Positions 6,519 to 8,116 of a DNA stretch of 8,116 nt are shown piece after piece. Numbering within the stretch: position 1 is the first letter of the stretch; each line of letters opens with the position of its first letter. The notes under the pieces were generated by a model, which was given only the letters and a program-made list of their open reading frames with translations, had not been told where the DNA came from and made no database searches. Origin of the DNA: Deltaproteobacteria bacterium (GTDB lineage Bacteria; Desulfobacterota; Desulfobaccia; Desulfobaccales; 0-14-0-80-60-11); contig JAMCQY010000409.1 in NCBI GenBank assembly GCA_023381945.1, positions 1-8,116 of the forward strand, given 5' to 3'. The position numbers and the translations under genes are program-made.

Positions 6519-7850
6519 ATGGCCAAAAAAGTGATCATCATGGGGGCGGCGGGGCGGGATTTCCATAATTTCAACCTGCTTTTCAAGGAGAATCCCGGGT
6601 ACCGGGTAATCGCCTTTACCGCCGCCGCGCAGATTCCCCTGACACACGACCGCATCTACCCGCCCGAATTGGCCGGTTCTCTTTACCCGGAAGGCATCCC
6701 TTTCTACCCGGAGGAAGACCTGACCGCGCTGATAAAGGACCACCAGATTGATCTGGTGGTTTTTTCCTACAGCGACGTTGCCCATGTGGAGTTGATGCAC
6801 AAGGCTTCCCAGGTGGTTGCCGCGGGCGCCGATTTTCTGCTCCCCGGGGCAGCCAAGACCATGCTGCAATCCAACAGGCCGGTGATCGCCGTCTGTGCGG
6901 TCCGCACCGGCTGCGGCAAATCACCGACGACCCGGAAGATCTGCGAGATCTTGCGCAACCTGGGGAAGAAGACCGTAGCGGTGCGCCATCCCATGCCCTA
7001 CGGCGACCTCAGAGGTGAGGTGGTGCAACGCTTCGCGGCGTTCGAGGATTTTTCCCGGCACGGCTTAACTATTGAAGAAAGGGAGGAATATGAACCCCTG
7101 GTAGACCAGGGCACTGTGGTCTATGGCGGCATCGACTACCGGAAAATCCTGGCCCGGGCGGAGCAGGAGGCCGAGGTCATCGTCTGGGACGGCGGCAACA
7201 ACGACACCCCCTTCTTCAAACCCGACATCCATGTGGTAGTCTTCGACCCCTTGCGGCCGCGGCACGGCAGGTTATATTTCCCTGGCGAGACCAATATGCT
7301 GATGACCGACATCGCCATCATCAACAAGGTTGATTCCGCCGAACCGGCCAATATCGAGATGGTGCGCCGCAATATTAAAGACTACGCCCCCCGGGCGGAT
7401 ATCCTGCTGGCCGACTCGCCGGTCATGGTCAAGGAGCCGGAGCGGATTCGCGGGAAGACCGTCTTGGTGGTGGAAGACGGCCCCACCTTGACGCACGGCG
7501 GGATGGCCTATGGGGCCGGCTTGGTGGCGGCTGAGCGATTCGGCGCGGCCGACGTCGTCGACCCTCGGTCTGTTGCCGTGGGCGCGCTAAAAGAAGTCTT
7601 CAGGCAGTACCCGCATATCGAGCGGGTCTTGCCGGCCCTGGGTTACAGCCAGGAACAGATCCGGGACCTGGAGGCCACCATCAACAGCTGCGGCTGCGAC
7701 CTGGTCCTCTTTTCCACCCCCATCCACTTAAACCGCCTGCTCTCGCTGGATAAACCCGCCATCCGGGTCCGCTATGAGTATGCCGATTATGGCGAACATA
7801 CCCTGCAAGAGGTGCTGGAGAAACGAATGGCGGCCAGTCCACGATTTTAA
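6519..7850 (+). CDS. Cyclic 2,3-diphosphoglycerate synthetase family P-loop protein
   Basis: The 443-residue protein matches the family of Methanothermus fervidus cyclic 2,3-diphosphoglycerate synthetase (COG2403, once called predicted GTPase). That enzyme uses ATP to close the phosphodiester ring of 2,3-bisphosphoglycerate; the role of bacterial members is not settled. An N-terminal Rossmann-like segment carries the family signature VIIMGAAGRDFHNFN (5-19), followed by RIYPPELAGSLYPEGIPFYPE (45-65). A P-loop, VRTGCGKS (128-135), follows; its first Gly/Ala is replaced by Val. WDGGNND (223-229) and NKVD (269-272) resemble later nucleotide-binding motifs. No signal peptide or membrane segment is seen, so it should be cytosolic. 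I chose ATG 6519 because the family signature starts right after it; the frame extends to 6471 but would overlap the dehydrogenase. The ribosome site is weak (AAGGGG at 6501-6506, 12 nt spacing), so translation may depend on the upstream gene. Confidence 0.85.
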   Translation: MAKKVIIMGAAGRDFHNFNLLFKENPGYRVIAFTAAAQIPLTHDRIYPPELAGSLYPEGIPFYPEEDLTALIKDHQIDLVVFSYSDVAHVELMHKASQVVAAGADFLLPGAAKTMLQSNRPVIAVCAVRTGCGKSPTTRKICEILRNLGKKTVAVRHPMPYGDLRGEVVQRFAAFEDFSRHGLTIEEREEYEPLVDQGTVVYGGIDYRKILARAEQEAEVIVWDGGNNDTPFFKPDIHVVVFDPLRPRHGRLYFPGETNMLMTDIAIINKVDSAEPANIEMVRRNIKDYAPRADILLADSPVMVKEPERIRGKTVLVVEDGPTLTHGGMAYGAGLVAAERFGAADVVDPRSVAVGALKEVFRQYPHIERVLPALGYSQEQIRDLEATINSCGCDLVLFSTPIHLNRLLSLDKPAIRVRYEYADYGEHTLQEVLEKRMAASPRF

Positions 7851-7984
7851 AATGGATTGTTAAAATGGCTGATAATGGCAAGCTGTACGTAATAAAGCCT
7901 GTTTTTTCTATTGATTGTGGTGGGTTATGTACTCCTTTTCTTACTCATCTTTTCCTGTATGTCAAGAGAAGTTTGATGGTGCTG

Positions 7985-8010
7985 CCCTGCCTGGGCTAGC
8001 CCAGGCAGGG
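7985..8010. repeat. Perfect 26-bp palindrome
   Basis: The arms CCCTGCCTGGGCT (7985-7997) and AGCCCAGGCAGGG (7998-8010) are exact reverse complements with no spacer, centred on GGCTAGCC. There is no T-run on either side, so it is not a classical Rho-independent terminator. As an uninterrupted dyad it could be a protein-binding site or, more likely given the neighbouring inverted repeats, part of a dispersed intergenic repeat. Confidence 0.75.
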
Positions 8011-8061
8011 GCGCCTGCGAGAATGGGCCCTTAAATGGCTCGTCGGAGCAGGCGCTCCTGC
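8011..8061. repeat. Overlapping short inverted repeats beside the 26-bp palindrome
   Basis: GCGCCTGC (8011-8018) is repeated inverted as GCAGGCGC (8048-8055), abutting the 26-bp palindrome. Inside the right arm two alternative hairpins share bases: GGAGC/GCTCC (8045-8049/8054-8058) and GCAGG/CCTGC (8048-8052/8057-8061). Together with the palindrome this gives a block of about 75 bp of mutually exclusive stems, in the style of REP or MITE-like elements. No transposase is nearby. Confidence 0.5.
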
Positions 8062-8116
8062 CGGGTTTGATGCCTAAAACTTCGTTTTTCATGGTCTGTA
8101 TCATCCAGTTATCTGC

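Larger units (their letters stand above)
7851..8116. other. Intergenic tail with palindromes, no convincing gene
   Basis: After the last stop codon, 266 nt remain. The first part is AT-rich and has a short direct repeat, TTAAAATGG at 7847-7855 and 7860-7868. GCCTGTTTTTT near 7898-7908 has a T-run but only a very weak stem before it, so I do not call a terminator. From 7985 the composition turns GC-rich with stacked inverted repeats. Two short open frames (7865-7999 plus, 44 codons; 7925-8104 minus, 59 codons) lack ribosome sites and recognisable domains. The base change at about 7980 suggests a repeat element inserted next to an AT-rich spacer. Confidence 0.6.

Noticed and set aside
7865..7999. 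44-codon plus-strand frame after the last gene
   Set aside because: It has no ribosome site and no recognisable sequence, and its stop falls inside the palindrome; it looks like chance.
7985..8010. Rho-independent terminator at the 26-bp palindrome
   Set aside because: Neither strand has a T-run after the stem.
1..8116. CRISPR array, tRNA/rRNA genes, insertion sequence or prophage
   Set aside because: No spaced direct-repeat array, cloverleaf tRNA, rRNA segment, transposase or phage protein was seen on either strand.

Overview
The window looks like an ordinary chromosomal metabolic region of a fairly GC-rich anaerobic bacterium. The intergenic C-run/G-run palindromes and a REP-like GGGGCG...CGCCCC element resemble repeats I remember from Desulfobacterota (Desulfobacca/Syntrophobacterales-type genomes) and from some metagenomic phyla. 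That placement is a low-confidence impression, because no rRNA or other marker gene is present. I see no tRNA, CRISPR array, insertion sequence, phage gene or plasmid gene.

Layout. (1) 1-313, plus strand: the 3' end of a penicillin-binding protein 1C-like gene, followed by a nested palindromic repeat (315-390) that ends in a T-run. (2) 404-5196, minus strand: a three-gene cluster read right to left. It holds a pyruvate/2-keto-acid decarboxylase (TTG start with a perfect Shine-Dalgarno), a catabolic-type acetolactate synthase overlapping it by 14 nt, and class II fumarase fumC after a 73-nt gap that contains a REP-like repeat. (3) 5197-5358: a divergent intergenic region with a consensus TATAAT and a good ribosome site for the rightward genes. 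(4) 5359-7850, plus strand: a Glu/Leu/Phe/Val-family amino-acid dehydrogenase whose visible pocket residues look leucine-type rather than glutamate-type, then, 32 nt later, a cyclic 2,3-diphosphoglycerate synthetase-family P-loop protein. (5) 7851-8116: a repeat-rich tail with a perfect 26-bp palindrome and no convincing gene.

How the genes may work together. Four of the six genes act at the 2-keto-acid/pyruvate/C4-acid node. The dehydrogenase interconverts an amino acid and a 2-keto acid. The decarboxylase turns a 2-keto acid into an aldehyde. The synthase condenses pyruvate to acetolactate. Fumarase links malate and fumarate. The divergent placement of a probable branched-chain amino-acid dehydrogenase and a keto-acid decarboxylase around one short control region would suit an Ehrlich-type route (amino acid to keto acid to aldehyde), but that is inference. 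No alcohol or aldehyde dehydrogenase and no acetolactate decarboxylase lies in the window. I do not see a clearly new defence or mobile system here. The most interesting points are the tandem ThDP-enzyme pair, the GEG variant of the ThDP/Mg motif in the decarboxylase, the pocket residues of the dehydrogenase, and a bacterial homologue of an archaeal cyclic-2,3-diphosphoglycerate enzyme.
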